DNA of 64,000 nucleotides from JASDSY01 sp041441465 (GCA_041441465.1 JASDSY010000022.1:248001-312000), one strand, 5' to 3'. Counted from the first letter of the stretch, positions 27,974 to 37,265 are shown. Notes: generated from the letters alone by a model not told the origin. Translations and numbers: made by a program.

Positions 27974-28876
27974 ATGGACACAAATAAAAAATCAGCATTT
28001 TCAAAGCAGCAATCAAATAATGATAATCATTCCAGCACTGAATCTGAACCAATTATAGATGACAGTGTTTTCGGAATTTCGAGACGGGAAAAAGTCAATT
28101 TATCGGTACCTACACCCCCTGAAAGTTCGAATATACCTAAAAGGATAAAAATAGATTTGAGCATCGGCCTCGAAACAGGGCTGTTATATACCGCCGGGGC
28201 ATTTTTTTTCGCGGGATTGGTCATATATAACAAAGCCGCATTTGGCGGAAAACACAGCCTGCCGGATCCGAGCTATTTTTTGATACTTCCAATTCCGGCG
28301 ATTGCTGTAGCTATTACATTGATTTGCTGGCTTTTTACTGATAATTATTACATAATAGATACTATCCAGCGCAAACTCCTGTATCATTATAAATTTTTAT
28401 GGAAAAAGAAAATCAGCGATTTTCTCGATTTTGAACAATTATACGCTATCGGAGTAGCAGGCCGGAGAACTCAATCAAAAAACAGCGTAAATTGGTCATA
28501 TTCCATAATGGCGATCGATAAATCCGGAAAAATTATACAGCTTAGCAACTACCAAAACGAATCGGCCATAAACGAATTAAATCAAAGAGCTCACGGAATG
28601 GCCTCTATAGTTCAATGTAATTTCTTCGGCGGCATGCCAAATGTTCTTTTAAAAACCGACGTAAGCAAGACATCCGAAATTTCACTGCAATATGTTTATT
28701 ATGAAACACAGGCAAAAGGGCTGGAAGGAATAAAAAACGATTTTCGTGCGGCTCAAATTCAGTGGGCGAATTTCGACAAAGATTTAAAACAAAGAATCGT
28801 AATATGGCTTGTAATGGGCGTTATAATTATAATTGCGTTCATGGTAATCCTGCCGGCAGTTCTCAAAATAAGATAA
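27974..28876 (+). CDS. Membrane protein paralogous to the tail of the beta-helix protein
   Basis: A 300-residue protein. A disordered, charged N-terminus (1-60) is followed by two helices (about 75-92 and 103-120), a soluble domain (NYYIIDTIQRKLLYHYKFLW, then DFEQLYAIGVAGRRTQSKN), and a C-terminal helix (IVIWLVMGVIIIIAFMVILP). The order helix-helix-domain-helix, and phrases such as YYxIDxxxxKxxxxxY followed by FxxxxAIGVA versus FDEIAGVAL, match the tail of the preceding gene. It looks like a duplication without the beta-helix. The two genes are 63 bases apart. Function unknown. Confidence 0.7.
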   Translation: MDTNKKSAFSKQQSNNDNHSSTESEPIIDDSVFGISRREKVNLSVPTPPESSNIPKRIKIDLSIGLETGLLYTAGAFFFAGLVIYNKAAFGGKHSLPDPSYFLILPIPAIAVAITLICWLFTDNYYIIDTIQRKLLYHYKFLWKKKISDFLDFEQLYAIGVAGRRTQSKNSVNWSYSIMAIDKSGKIIQLSNYQNESAINELNQRAHGMASIVQCNFFGGMPNVLLKTDVSKTSEISLQYVYYETQAKGLEGIKNDFRAAQIQWANFDKDLKQRIVIWLVMGVIIIIAFMVILPAVLKIR

Positions 28877-29048
28877 CTTTGCCATAATTAATAATTCAAA
28901 CACAATATATGCCATAACCATTATTTTATATAAATTTTCGAATATTAGTACATCGATGAGTCAAAAAAACATAAAAAACAAAAAATAACCATGTAATCTC
29001 AAATTAAGGTATACATGCGGCAAACTTTCTTCAAAAGGAGTAAACCCA

Positions 29049-30944
29049 ATGAATTATAAGCAGCCTATCGCCTTAAATATCGCCGATCTTAAGAGCATAA
29101 CCGCCGTGATAATATTTTCGATAATACTTTTCCTGCCGTTAAAGTCGTCAGCCGATGAACAATTATTCATAAAAATAAAAGACGAAATTAAAAATTTAAA
29201 AGACTACACCCCGAAGCAGGCCGCAATTGATAAAATAGAAAAATATATCACACAAAGCAAATCGAATGACGCAATCAACGGCATTAATATGCTTTTAGAA
29301 AAATGGCTTGATAATAAACGTGAAAAGCTACAAAAAAAAATTAATGAGATAAAAATCGACGGCGAATCGGAAGATTGGAGTAAAAACGAACTTACGATAC
29401 CGGACGAAGAATATGATTATGCCGCTTATGACCCAAACCAGGGCTCTGACACGCCGCCATTTTCAGACGACATAAAGTCGTACGGGTTCATTATGAACGA
29501 CGAATACATAAAAGTCATGATCGAGCCGCAGCAATCATTAGCCAAAGATGAAAAATATTATTTCGCGGTGGATATCCTCAATAATAAAGAATCTCGAATT
29601 TATTCGATAATATGGTCTGATTCAAGAAATTATATATGCCTGGCAAATGAACTTGACCGTGCAAAAGATACAAAAATAGATTGTCCAGAAGCGATTTTTG
29701 CGAAAAAACATGTTTTTGAAGCACAAATCCCGCGAAAGGCATTATTAAAACTTCCGAAATCATTTTCAGCCGGCGCCGTTATGATAGACTATCAAAGAAA
29801 TTATATAGACGAATGTTTCAAAGATACAGGCGAATGTTCGATTAATGACAAATGCCTGAAATATTCGCTCGAACTTTTCTGCCGCTACGCCGAAAAGGCC
29901 GACATCACGCCGGATAATTTAATTCCGCTGGCCATGGCGCTTACAGATGGATATATTTATAAAGCCGCCGAACCTGACCTTCGAGAAAGGATAGTAAACG
30001 ACGGCATAAAAATGATAAAAGAAGCCGAAAGAACAAAAAATTGCTCATTCAGCGGCCAAAAAAATATTAACGAACTCGGACTTGACGCCGCTCTGGCATG
30101 GTCAAACAGAGCTATAATTTACGGCGGCTACTCCTGGATAGGATATTACATAGCGCGCGGCGGAATATTCAACAATGCCGCTTATGAATTCATGATATTG
30201 CAGCCTGACGATCTGGAAAAATGCCGTGAAATAATAAAAAATAATAAATTGATCGAAAAAAAAGACCTTCAGGCATCTATAAAAAATATAGAAACATGGC
30301 TTGAATCAAAGCAAAAGTACCGGCGTGAAAACCTTATGGACATCTCAAATATGTATGATAAATGCCCAAATGACGAATATTGCAAAAAAATATTCGAAGA
30401 AGGTTCAGCCGATGTTAATGAAAATAAGACGATTATAACCGCGGTCAACGGCATCGAAATAAACAAAGGCAAAAACATGAGTCCATCATTTCAAATCAAT
30501 TATTTGATAAAAAATGGTTTTTATTACGGCCACTGCGTTGATACGACAACGTTAGCAATGGCTTTCCATAAGGCGCTCGGAATTCCATCAATACATGTCC
30601 AGTACGGCTGCCTCGGCGATTCATACTACAACGAAGTGCATTCTTTCCCTGTTTATTACTCATCAGAAGATGAAAAATGGTATAATTATAAACGCGGCGG
30701 CAACCCGATTCAAATTTGGGCAAAGGCCGACCCCGCTGATGAATGTAAAGTTCTGGAAATATTTAACCTGCCTCAAATCGGTTCATTCTGGGAAAATAGA
30801 ACAATTAAAATCACAAACCGCAATATTGGAATAACATCCAGAAATAAATATTTTATACACACTGAAGACGAATGGAAAAAAATTAACAAGACCGGTTACA
30901 CAAAAGCAGAAATCATCAATTTAATTAATGAGCAAATTAAATAA
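29049..30944 (+). CDS. Exported protein with transglutaminase-like domain
   Basis: A 631-residue protein. The N-terminal hydrophobic segment (ITAVIIFSIILFLPLKSSAD) is a signal peptide or anchor. The middle has helical and beta segments of unknown fold. Residues about 490-560 contain GHCVDTTTLAMAFHKALGIP, then NEVHSFPVYY and a downstream YNYKRGGNP: the Cys, His and Asn/Asp order of the transglutaminase-like (papain-fold) superfamily, where Cys attacks an amide. It may be a protease or cross-linking enzyme in the cell envelope. AAAAGGAGT precedes the ATG. No operon partner. Confidence 0.65.
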   Translation: MNYKQPIALNIADLKSITAVIIFSIILFLPLKSSADEQLFIKIKDEIKNLKDYTPKQAAIDKIEKYITQSKSNDAINGINMLLEKWLDNKREKLQKKINEIKIDGESEDWSKNELTIPDEEYDYAAYDPNQGSDTPPFSDDIKSYGFIMNDEYIKVMIEPQQSLAKDEKYYFAVDILNNKESRIYSIIWSDSRNYICLANELDRAKDTKIDCPEAIFAKKHVFEAQIPRKALLKLPKSFSAGAVMIDYQRNYIDECFKDTGECSINDKCLKYSLELFCRYAEKADITPDNLIPLAMALTDGYIYKAAEPDLRERIVNDGIKMIKEAERTKNCSFSGQKNINELGLDAALAWSNRAIIYGGYSWIGYYIARGGIFNNAAYEFMILQPDDLEKCREIIKNNKLIEKKDLQASIKNIETWLESKQKYRRENLMDISNMYDKCPNDEYCKKIFEEGSADVNENKTIITAVNGIEINKGKNMSPSFQINYLIKNGFYYGHCVDTTTLAMAFHKALGIPSIHVQYGCLGDSYYNEVHSFPVYYSSEDEKWYNYKRGGNPIQIWAKADPADECKVLEIFNLPQIGSFWENRTIKITNRNIGITSRNKYFIHTEDEWKKINKTGYTKAEIINLINEQIK

Positions 30945-31061
30945 AAAATTGTTTATAAATTAAACAATGGAAACTATTGATAATAAAAGATCATAAAACA
31001 CTCATTGATAGATATGAATATTGTTTTAGCTTAAAATTTTATAATCACTTATTAAAAATAA

Positions 31062-31090
31062 TTGACAAAATTAATTTCAATTTGTATAAT
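31062..31090 (+). promoter_or_regulatory. Perfect consensus promoter of the alpha-amylase gene
   Basis: TTGACA (31062-31067), 17 bases, TATAAT (31085-31090), 80 bases before the ATG. Both hexamers match the consensus exactly, so strong expression is expected unless a regulator intervenes; no clear operator is visible. Confidence 0.8.
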
Positions 31091-31169
31091 TATATAAAAT
31101 TCGAACAATTATTTGATTAAAATATATTAGTGTTATAAAAACAATCTTTTTTTCATTGGGGGATTTTGT

Positions 31170-32495
31170 ATGAAGAATAATTTTTTAAAAAGATATTTTG
31201 CCGTAACGCTGGTTATATTCGCTTTAATTTTAAGCTTCGTTTCAGCATCAGACAGCGTATCATTCGCAGCTGAAGGCTCAAAACATATAATGCTTCAATG
31301 TTTCGGCTGGGACAGTAAAAACGGCAATGTCCCCTCAAAATGGTATGAATTAATAGCTGATAAAGCTGAAGACATAGGGAAATGCGGTTTCACGCTCGTA
31401 TGGTTGCCGCCATGTTCAAATTCGGTAAGTCAGCAGGGCTATATGCCTACCGATTATTATAATCTCGGCACACCTGAATGCCCTACGTTTTATGGAACAA
31501 AAGATCAATTAGCTGATTGCATAAATAAATTACACCAGAGCAATATAAAGGTTTTAGCCGACATAGTCATTAATCATCGCTGCGCGGGAAAGCAGGACGA
31601 AAACGGTTTATGGAATGTTTATGATTTTCCTTCGGGATTAGCAAAATGGGACAGGGAAATGATATGCCAGGACGATTATAAATTCGCGGGCAAAGGCACA
31701 AGAGACAGCGGGGATCCATATGACGCCGCTCCGGATGTTGATCACTACAACAAAAAAGTACAGCAGGATATTATAGAATGGATGAATTGGCTGAAAAAAT
31801 TTGGTTTCGACGGCTGGAGATACGATTATGTTAAAGGTTACGCGCCTGAATTCGTAGATTGTTATAATCAGGCAACCTCTCCTGATTTTTCAGTCGGCGA
31901 ATTATGGACTTCGATGACATATCAGGCACAAAGCAAAGGTTATGTTCCTGATTATAACCAGGACTCACACCGTCAGCAGCTTTGCAACTGGCTCGATAAA
32001 GCAGGCAGCCTCGCCACCACTTTCGATTTCACAACAAAAGGCGTTTTGCAGCAGGCCGTTTCAGGCGAATACTGGCGTTTGAAAGACCCTAAAGGCAAAG
32101 CGGCAGGATTAATAGGCTGGTGGCCTGAAAGATCGGTAACATTTATCGACAATCACGATACAGGATCAAAACAGTCACACTGGCCATTCCCGGCCGACAA
32201 AGTAATGCAGGGTTATGCTTATATTCTGACACACCCAGGAGTACCATGCGTTTTCTGGGAACACCTTTACGATTGGAACTTAAAAGACCAGATTGTAAAA
32301 CTAATGTCAATCCGCAAAAAATATGATCTTAACAGCGCAAGCAAACTTGTTATAGACAAAGCAGAAAACAATCTTTACGTAGCTACAATCGACTCAAAAG
32401 TGATATTAAAACTTGGAAATAACAATTGGGCGCCCGCTGACCAGAGCTTTAAACTTCAGGCAAGCGGCAGCGGTTACGCAGTATTCGGCAAATAA
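31170..32495 (+). CDS. Secreted GH13 alpha-amylase (plant-like type)
   Basis: A 441-residue secreted enzyme cutting internal alpha-1,4 bonds of starch or glycogen. A signal peptide spans about residues 1-34 (ending SFAAEG). The TIM barrel carries the GH13 regions: DIVINHR, GWRYDYVKGY (nucleophile D219), GELW (acid/base E244) and FIDNHDTGS (D330). The short A-domain and the layout, including ILTHPGVPCVFWEHLYDW near the end, resemble plant and related bacterial amylases (GH13_6-like). A C-terminal beta domain of about 60 residues follows. The ATG has TGGGGGA upstream. It suggests growth on, or remodelling of, alpha-glucans. Confidence 0.9.
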   Translation: MKNNFLKRYFAVTLVIFALILSFVSASDSVSFAAEGSKHIMLQCFGWDSKNGNVPSKWYELIADKAEDIGKCGFTLVWLPPCSNSVSQQGYMPTDYYNLGTPECPTFYGTKDQLADCINKLHQSNIKVLADIVINHRCAGKQDENGLWNVYDFPSGLAKWDREMICQDDYKFAGKGTRDSGDPYDAAPDVDHYNKKVQQDIIEWMNWLKKFGFDGWRYDYVKGYAPEFVDCYNQATSPDFSVGELWTSMTYQAQSKGYVPDYNQDSHRQQLCNWLDKAGSLATTFDFTTKGVLQQAVSGEYWRLKDPKGKAAGLIGWWPERSVTFIDNHDTGSKQSHWPFPADKVMQGYAYILTHPGVPCVFWEHLYDWNLKDQIVKLMSIRKKYDLNSASKLVIDKAENNLYVATIDSKVILKLGNNNWAPADQSFKLQASGSGYAVFGK

Positions 32496-32516
32496 TAAGT
32501 TTTCATAATAAAATAT

Positions 32517-32560
32517 AAAAAAGGCTGTCAAAAGTTTTTCTTTATGACAGCCTTTTTTTA
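32517..32560 (+). terminator. Intrinsic terminator after the alpha-amylase gene
   Basis: AAAAAAGGCTGTCA (32517-32530), a 14-base loop, TGACAGCCTTTTTT (32545-32558): a perfect 14-bp stem ending in a T-run. Confidence 0.9.
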
Positions 32561-32719
32561 TATAATTTAACTTTTAATTTAGCAAAAGATAATAAATTTA
32601 TAAACGACTTGAATAAAAAACCTTATGAGATATATCAAAAATTAACTTTTTTGTGACTTTACTATAAAAAAATAAGTAAAGAAATTGTTTTTTATGTATT
32701 GGAATTTGTGAAAACTTTG

Positions 32720-33154
32720 TCACATCATTAAATTTGCTTTTACCCTTGATTTAAGTATATATGCAAACGTATATAATATTACGCCGTGAACAGCCGGCAT
32801 AATAGTTATCGTCAAAGCTCTGCCCAGACGCTCGCCGCCGGCGCCTATAAACGAAAGTATAATTACAGCCCCCGAAAGTACTCCAAAAATCGAGGCAAAT
32901 ATAACCATTTTTTCCAAAAATGTAAAAATTTCGACACATTTTAAATCTGATTGCCCATTATTTAAAGAAGCAGTTATTGCACGTTTTAAATCGGCAAATT
33001 TCCAATTTGAGGCCATAACTCCTATTACTATGTAAAAAAATATTAAAGCCGCGCTTGATATGTTAAATATAACGGCAATATTAGTGCCTTCAGTCCTGAA
33101 AAAAACTGCCAGCATAAAAATAAATAATATTATTCCGCTGATAAACCTTACCAT
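32720..33154 (-). CDS. Small polytopic membrane protein
   Basis: A 144-residue protein with four hydrophobic helices (FISGIILFIFMLAVFF; ALIFFYIVIGVMASNW; FASIFGVLSGAVIILSFIG; a C-terminal stretch about VHGVILYTFAYIL). It has no recognised domain. The ATG at 33154 fits AAGGAG at 8 bases; the frame is open to 33163. It is convergent with the amylase gene, alone, with no clear partner. Confidence 0.6.
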   Translation of the reverse strand: MVRFISGIILFIFMLAVFFRTEGTNIAVIFNISSAALIFFYIVIGVMASNWKFADLKRAITASLNNGQSDLKCVEIFTFLEKMVIFASIFGVLSGAVIILSFIGAGGERLGRALTITIMPAVHGVILYTFAYILKSRVKANLMM

Positions 33155-33493
33155 ATTCATCACTCCTTCGTCTTATTCATAATTATGCAATCAAAATTGT
33201 CTGTTCATAATACTTTTAAATATAATGTCTTGAAGAACATTAATATCAGCAAATCTTATACATCATATTAACAAGCTACAACGAGCATATCTTATACCGA
33301 AAAATTAACAACATAAAAACATTGACATTACAAAAAATTGTCGTATCATACAACATTTAATCAGGAAAATTCAACGTTGGAAAATGCTATAACAGCAATA
33401 GTATCTTTCGCGGGCAGTTTTTATAATCTATATGGCACTTACCAAACATACACCTCAAATATGCCAATTTTTACTTATGATATTTCAATCAAT

Positions 33494-33522
33494 TGACATT
33501 TATTCAATAGTTTAATATAATT
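33494..33522 (+). promoter_or_regulatory. Perfect consensus promoter 279 bases before the epimerase gene
   Basis: TTGACA (33494-33499), 17 bases, TATAAT (33517-33522), same strand as the epimerase gene. No ORF of useful length follows immediately. Confidence 0.6.
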
Positions 33523-33603
33523 ACAGCAATAACAAGTCACGTAAAATGTCATATTATGAACATAATTATGATTTTAATAATATTATCATATAACATATTT
33601 TAC

Positions 33604-33722
33604 TTAAGTTTCACGCCTCAAATATCTTTATGGATAAGTTTTTTTAATTAATAAAATTTTATTTTTAGAATTCGACTTCAAAATCAATTGTAAATAGGTT
33701 GATTAAAAAATATGGATTAATG
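33604..33722 (+). repeat. Diverged intergenic repeat, copy 2
   Basis: Matches copy 1 at 25654-25774: about 83% identity over 77 ungapped bases (33646-33722) and weaker similarity before that. It lies 78 bases before the epimerase gene start. It has no visible coding capacity. Confidence 0.65.
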
Positions 33723-33800
33723 CAATAATGACGATTTTACCATGAGAAACTTAAGTATTTTATATTTCAAGGAAAATAAAATAAAAAAGGACCATGAAAA

Positions 33801-34805
33801 TTGGAGATAGTAATTCTCGGCGGCAGCAAATTAATAGGTACGGCTTTAATAGAAGAACTCGCGCGGCAGCATAACGGCATTAGAATTCATGTTGTTAACA
33901 GAGGAATAACGCCGCCGTTCATTAATTATTCAAAGTTAAAAAATTGTAAAGTAATAAAACATATAGCCGACAGAACTTCTCCCCTCGATTTCAAGGAAAC
34001 TCTTGAAAAAATTACATTTAAAAACAAAATCGACGCAGTCATCGACACGTCGTGTTATATGCCGGACGAATTAACTCCAGCAATCCGGGCATTTTCAAAT
34101 AAAATCAAGCATTACATCTTAATCTCAACCTGCGCTGTTTACGGCAAATTAAAATATGTGCCTGCGAACGAGGACCACCCTCTTGATATTAGTGCAGAAA
34201 ATTCAATGTACGGCCGCGAAAAGATAAAATGCGAACATGAAATCACGGATGCAAACAAGCATAAGTGCTTTAACACAACGATATTGCGTCCTTCTTATAT
34301 TTACGGTCCGAACGACTATACGAGGCGGCTTTTTTATTTCATAGACCGAATTTATAACGATATCCCGATACTCGCCCCCGGAGAGCAGACAGATTTTCTA
34401 TTCAACGCAATTTATATCACTGACCTTGCCAAACAGATATGCATGGCACTTTTAAATGAAAAATTTTACGGCGGCGTTTTTAATCTTTCGTCGAGCGATT
34501 CAATAAATTTTTCTGATTTTTTAAAACTTATCGGCTGCGCAATGAACAAAGAAATAAAATTAATGTGGATACCCAAAAACGACTATAAGAAGATAACTGG
34601 CGAACTTCATTTTCCATATTACATATCAAACGCGGCATATGATTGCGCAAAATTCAGAGCGCTATGCGGCGAGGAAAACTTTCCGTTCACTCCATATTAT
34701 GAAGGCATATCGCAGACAATAAAATGGCATCGCGAAAAAAAAGAACTGCCGTCGGGAAAAAATTATAATAACGAACTGAGTTATGCCGATAACCAATTAA
34801 ATTAA
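33801..34805 (+). CDS. NAD-dependent epimerase/dehydratase (extended SDR)
   Basis: A 334-residue Rossmann protein of the extended SDR family. The N-terminal nucleotide motif ILGGSKLIGTALIEEL stands in for the usual GxxGxxG. STCAVYG and MYGREKIKCE give the catalytic Ser and YxxxK-type lysine, and ILRPSYIYGPNDYTRRLFYF is typical of the sugar-nucleotide epimerases. The likely substrates are NDP-sugars (4-epimerase or dehydratase type). The TTG start has AAAAAGGA about 10 bases upstream; a competing ATG at 33793 is out of frame. It is monocistronic, about 200 bases before the P-loop ATPase gene. Confidence 0.8.
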   Translation: MEIVILGGSKLIGTALIEELARQHNGIRIHVVNRGITPPFINYSKLKNCKVIKHIADRTSPLDFKETLEKITFKNKIDAVIDTSCYMPDELTPAIRAFSNKIKHYILISTCAVYGKLKYVPANEDHPLDISAENSMYGREKIKCEHEITDANKHKCFNTTILRPSYIYGPNDYTRRLFYFIDRIYNDIPILAPGEQTDFLFNAIYITDLAKQICMALLNEKFYGGVFNLSSSDSINFSDFLKLIGCAMNKEIKLMWIPKNDYKKITGELHFPYYISNAAYDCAKFRALCGEENFPFTPYYEGISQTIKWHREKKELPSGKNYNNELSYADNQLN

Positions 34806-34853
34806 ATAAAAATTACGGAAAAATAAAAAATTATATTTAAAAACAAGTTTTTG

Positions 34854-34862
34854 TGGTATAAT
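34854..34862 (+). promoter_or_regulatory. Extended -10 element before the P-loop ATPase / oxidoreductase operon
   Basis: TGgTATAAT in the context TTTTTGTGGTATAATAT; no good -35 at 17 bases. A leader of about 140 bases follows to the GTG start at 35007. Confidence 0.45.
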
Positions 34863-35006
34863 ATATAAAAAATAACAAAGCGCCGAAAATAAAAAAAGAG
34901 CGATAGTTATTTTAATTGCCGGAAAAAAGATGTTTTTCGATATTATGCAAGGTTTTTGCAAAAGCGTAAATCGGCATATTCGGGCAATAGAAAGGTATGA
35001 AGCTCA

Positions 35007-35708
35007 GTGGGTTCAGTCCAAAACAACAACAAGCTTATAATAATTTCGGGCCATCTCGGCTCCGGTAAAACTGAATTTTCCTTAAATTACACAACCAGCC
35101 TGCGTTCTAAAAACCCGGACTCAAAAGTTATATTATGCGACCTCGATTTTATAAATCCATACTTCCGCTCAAGGCTTCATAAATCGATCCTTGAAAAAGC
35201 CGGAGTGAATTTGATTACCCCGGAAAACAACGAAGTAGCAATAGCGGATATCCCTTCAGTTTCAGGTAAAATCAAAACCGCCGTAACCGATAAAAATTCG
35301 AACGTGATTCTCGAAGTCGGCGGCGACGATGTAGGGGCGATAGTGCTGGGCCACTTAAACCGCGATATAATGGCGCGCGGCTACGAACATTACATGGTGC
35401 TGAATCTTTTCAGGCCCGATACCAATGACAAAGATAAAATAATACAGATGATAAAAATGATCGAACGCGCAAGCCGCCTTAAGATCACACATTTGATAGT
35501 CAATAACCATCTTATGCATGAAACCGACGCATCGGTGGTCATAGACGGATATAAAGACCTCAATGCCATGAACTTCAATGAAGTGCCTATAAAATATGTA
35601 TGTATTAACGAGAATTTCGAAAAGGAATTCAAAAAAGAAGTAAAGCTAAAAGAGAATGAAGAATGCTTCATTTTAAAACGCTTTCTGCGATATGTGCACG
35701 AAAGCTGA
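35007..35708 (+). CDS. P-loop ATPase linked to 2-oxoacid:ferredoxin oxidoreductase
   Basis: A 233-residue P-loop NTPase. Walker A is GHLGSGKTEFSLNY near residue 15; ILCDLDFINPYFRSR and ILEVGGDDVGA are the Walker B-like and switch regions of the MinD/CobB-type or SIMIBI class. The GTG start has AAAGGT at 34991-34996. Genes of this kind often precede vor/kor operons in anaerobes (recalled, not tested), so a role in assembly, maturation or Fe-S insertion of the oxidoreductase is plausible. The ferredoxin subunit starts 33 bases later in the same transcript. Confidence 0.72.
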   Translation: MGSVQNNNKLIIISGHLGSGKTEFSLNYTTSLRSKNPDSKVILCDLDFINPYFRSRLHKSILEKAGVNLITPENNEVAIADIPSVSGKIKTAVTDKNSNVILEVGGDDVGAIVLGHLNRDIMARGYEHYMVLNLFRPDTNDKDKIIQMIKMIERASRLKITHLIVNNHLMHETDASVVIDGYKDLNAMNFNEVPIKYVCINENFEKEFKKEVKLKENEECFILKRFLRYVHES

Positions 35709-35741
35709 TTTTAATCAAATCCTCAAAAAAGGGTGATGGGT

Positions 35742-35951
35742 ATGCCAGGTAGAGTTATAATCAACGAAGAGGCTTGCAAAGGTTGCGAATCATGCGTTCC
35801 AACCTGTCCTGCCAAAATTTTAAAATTAAGCGAACAGTTAAACAAGAACGGCTATCATCCGATAGTCTGCATCGACCAGTCAAAATGTACAGGCTGCGCT
35901 ACATGTTACAGAATGTGCCCTGACATGGTTTTTAACGTTTACAGGCAGTAA
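35742..35951 (+). CDS. 2-oxoacid:ferredoxin oxidoreductase, 2[4Fe-4S] ferredoxin (delta) subunit
   Basis: A 69-residue ferredoxin-like subunit with two [4Fe-4S] motifs: CKGCESCVPTCP near the N-terminus and CTGCATCYRMCP near the C-terminus. It carries electrons from the thiamine site to free ferredoxin. The ATG at 35742 follows AAAAAAGGGTGAT; the GTG at 35733 lies within that ribosome site. It is the VorD/KorD-type subunit of the four-gene enzyme. Confidence 0.9.
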   Translation: MPGRVIINEEACKGCESCVPTCPAKILKLSEQLNKNGYHPIVCIDQSKCTGCATCYRMCPDMVFNVYRQ

Positions 35952-36100
35952 GCTTTTATTTAAAACGATAGTGTATTAATGTATCGACCGGAAACTTATT
36001 ATACGCATTCAAATCAGAAGAAAGAATTTGTGTCTTTCGACAGGTTGGTTTTACGAGTATAGAGTAAATAAGATTGATTAATTCAAGGGGTGTTTATTGA

Positions 36101-37174
36101 ATGTCAACAAAAAAGATATTAATGAAGGGTAATGAAGTTATAGCGGAATCAGCAATATTAGCCGGCTGCCATCATTATTTCGGTTATCCGATAACTCCGC
36201 AGTCGGAATTGACAGCATATCTCGCTAAAAATATGCCTAAAAGAAACGGCGTATTCGTGCAGGCGGAATCAGAAGTTGCCGCAATTAACATGGTTTATGG
36301 ATCAGGCGGCACGGGCGTGCGCGTTATGACGTCCTCGTCTTCGCCCGGCGTTTCACTTAAACAGGAAGGTCTTTCATACATCGCATGCGCAGAAGTCCCA
36401 TGCCTTGTAATAAATGTCGTAAGAAGCGGGCCGGGCCTCGGCAACATCGCTCCTGCTCAGTGCGACTACTTTCAGGCGGTAAAAGGCGGCGGCCACGGCG
36501 ATTACAGATTAGTCGTTCTATCGCCTTCATCAGTCCAGGAAATGGCTGACTTCACATTCTTAGGCTTTGAACTTGCCGATAAATACAGAACTCCAGTTAT
36601 GATATTAAGCGACGGCTACCTCGGCCAGATGATGGAACCTGTGACATTGCCTAACGCATTACCTGAATCGGCATACAGCGTTTCAAAAAAACCTTGGGCA
36701 ACTACCGGCGCTAAAGGCAGAAAACAGAACCTCATTTCATCAATCCACCTCGAACCGGAAGCTATGGAAGAGCATATTAAGCATCTTTACAGCAAATACG
36801 CTCAAATTGAAGAAAAAGAAACAATATGGGAAGAATTTCAGTGTGAAGACGCTGAATATGTAATTGTGGCATACGGCATTGTAGCCAGAATCTGCAAGAG
36901 CGTATGCACGATGGCACGCGAAAAAGGCATTAAAATAGGCCTTATCCGTCCTAAAACATTATGGCCTTATCCTACTAAAGCGATAAAAAAATACGCCGAA
37001 TCCTCAAAAATAAAGGGATTCATGGCAGTAGAATTATCGATGGGCCAGATGGTTGAAGACGTACGCCTTGCCGTAAACGGCAAAAAACCTGTTGAGTTCT
37101 ACGGCAGAACCGGCGGCGTAGTGCCTTCTTCAAACGAAGTTTTCGACAACTTCAAAAAAGCTTTTAAACTGTAA
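36101..37174 (+). CDS. vorB: 2-oxoacid:ferredoxin oxidoreductase alpha subunit (VorB-like)
   Basis: A 357-residue alpha subunit. The N-terminal pyrimidine-binding domain has GNEVIAESAILAGCHHYFGY and PITPQSELTAYLAKNMP; the middle has the conserved TSSSSPGVSLKQEGLSYIA stretch; the C-terminal domain has YVIVAYGIVARICKSV. With beta, gamma and delta subunits it decarboxylates 2-oxoacids to acyl-CoA and reduces ferredoxin. VorB annotation (2-oxoisovalerate) fits best given the branched-chain aminotransferase next door, but 2-oxoglutarate specificity cannot be excluded. AAGGGGTG precedes the ATG. An unusual gap of 149 bases separates it from the delta gene. Confidence 0.88.
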   Translation: MSTKKILMKGNEVIAESAILAGCHHYFGYPITPQSELTAYLAKNMPKRNGVFVQAESEVAAINMVYGSGGTGVRVMTSSSSPGVSLKQEGLSYIACAEVPCLVINVVRSGPGLGNIAPAQCDYFQAVKGGGHGDYRLVVLSPSSVQEMADFTFLGFELADKYRTPVMILSDGYLGQMMEPVTLPNALPESAYSVSKKPWATTGAKGRKQNLISSIHLEPEAMEEHIKHLYSKYAQIEEKETIWEEFQCEDAEYVIVAYGIVARICKSVCTMAREKGIKIGLIRPKTLWPYPTKAIKKYAESSKIKGFMAVELSMGQMVEDVRLAVNGKKPVEFYGRTGGVVPSSNEVFDNFKKAFKL

Positions 37175-37265
37175 TTTATAAAAACGCGAACCCGAAAACA
37201 AGGACGCAAAAAATTACAGCTTATAAAAACGATTCACTAAAATTGAAAAAGCGAGGTATTGATAA

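Larger units (their letters stand above)
33155..33800 (+). other. Long intergenic region with promoter-like sites and repeat
   Basis: No gene is visible in about 640 bases. It holds a weaker TTGACA (33322-33327) with TATCAT 16 bases downstream, the perfect promoter at 33494-33522, and repeat copy 2 at 33604-33722. The long promoter-to-gene distance leaves room for a small RNA or leader, but I see no terminator-like stem supporting one. Confidence 0.5.
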
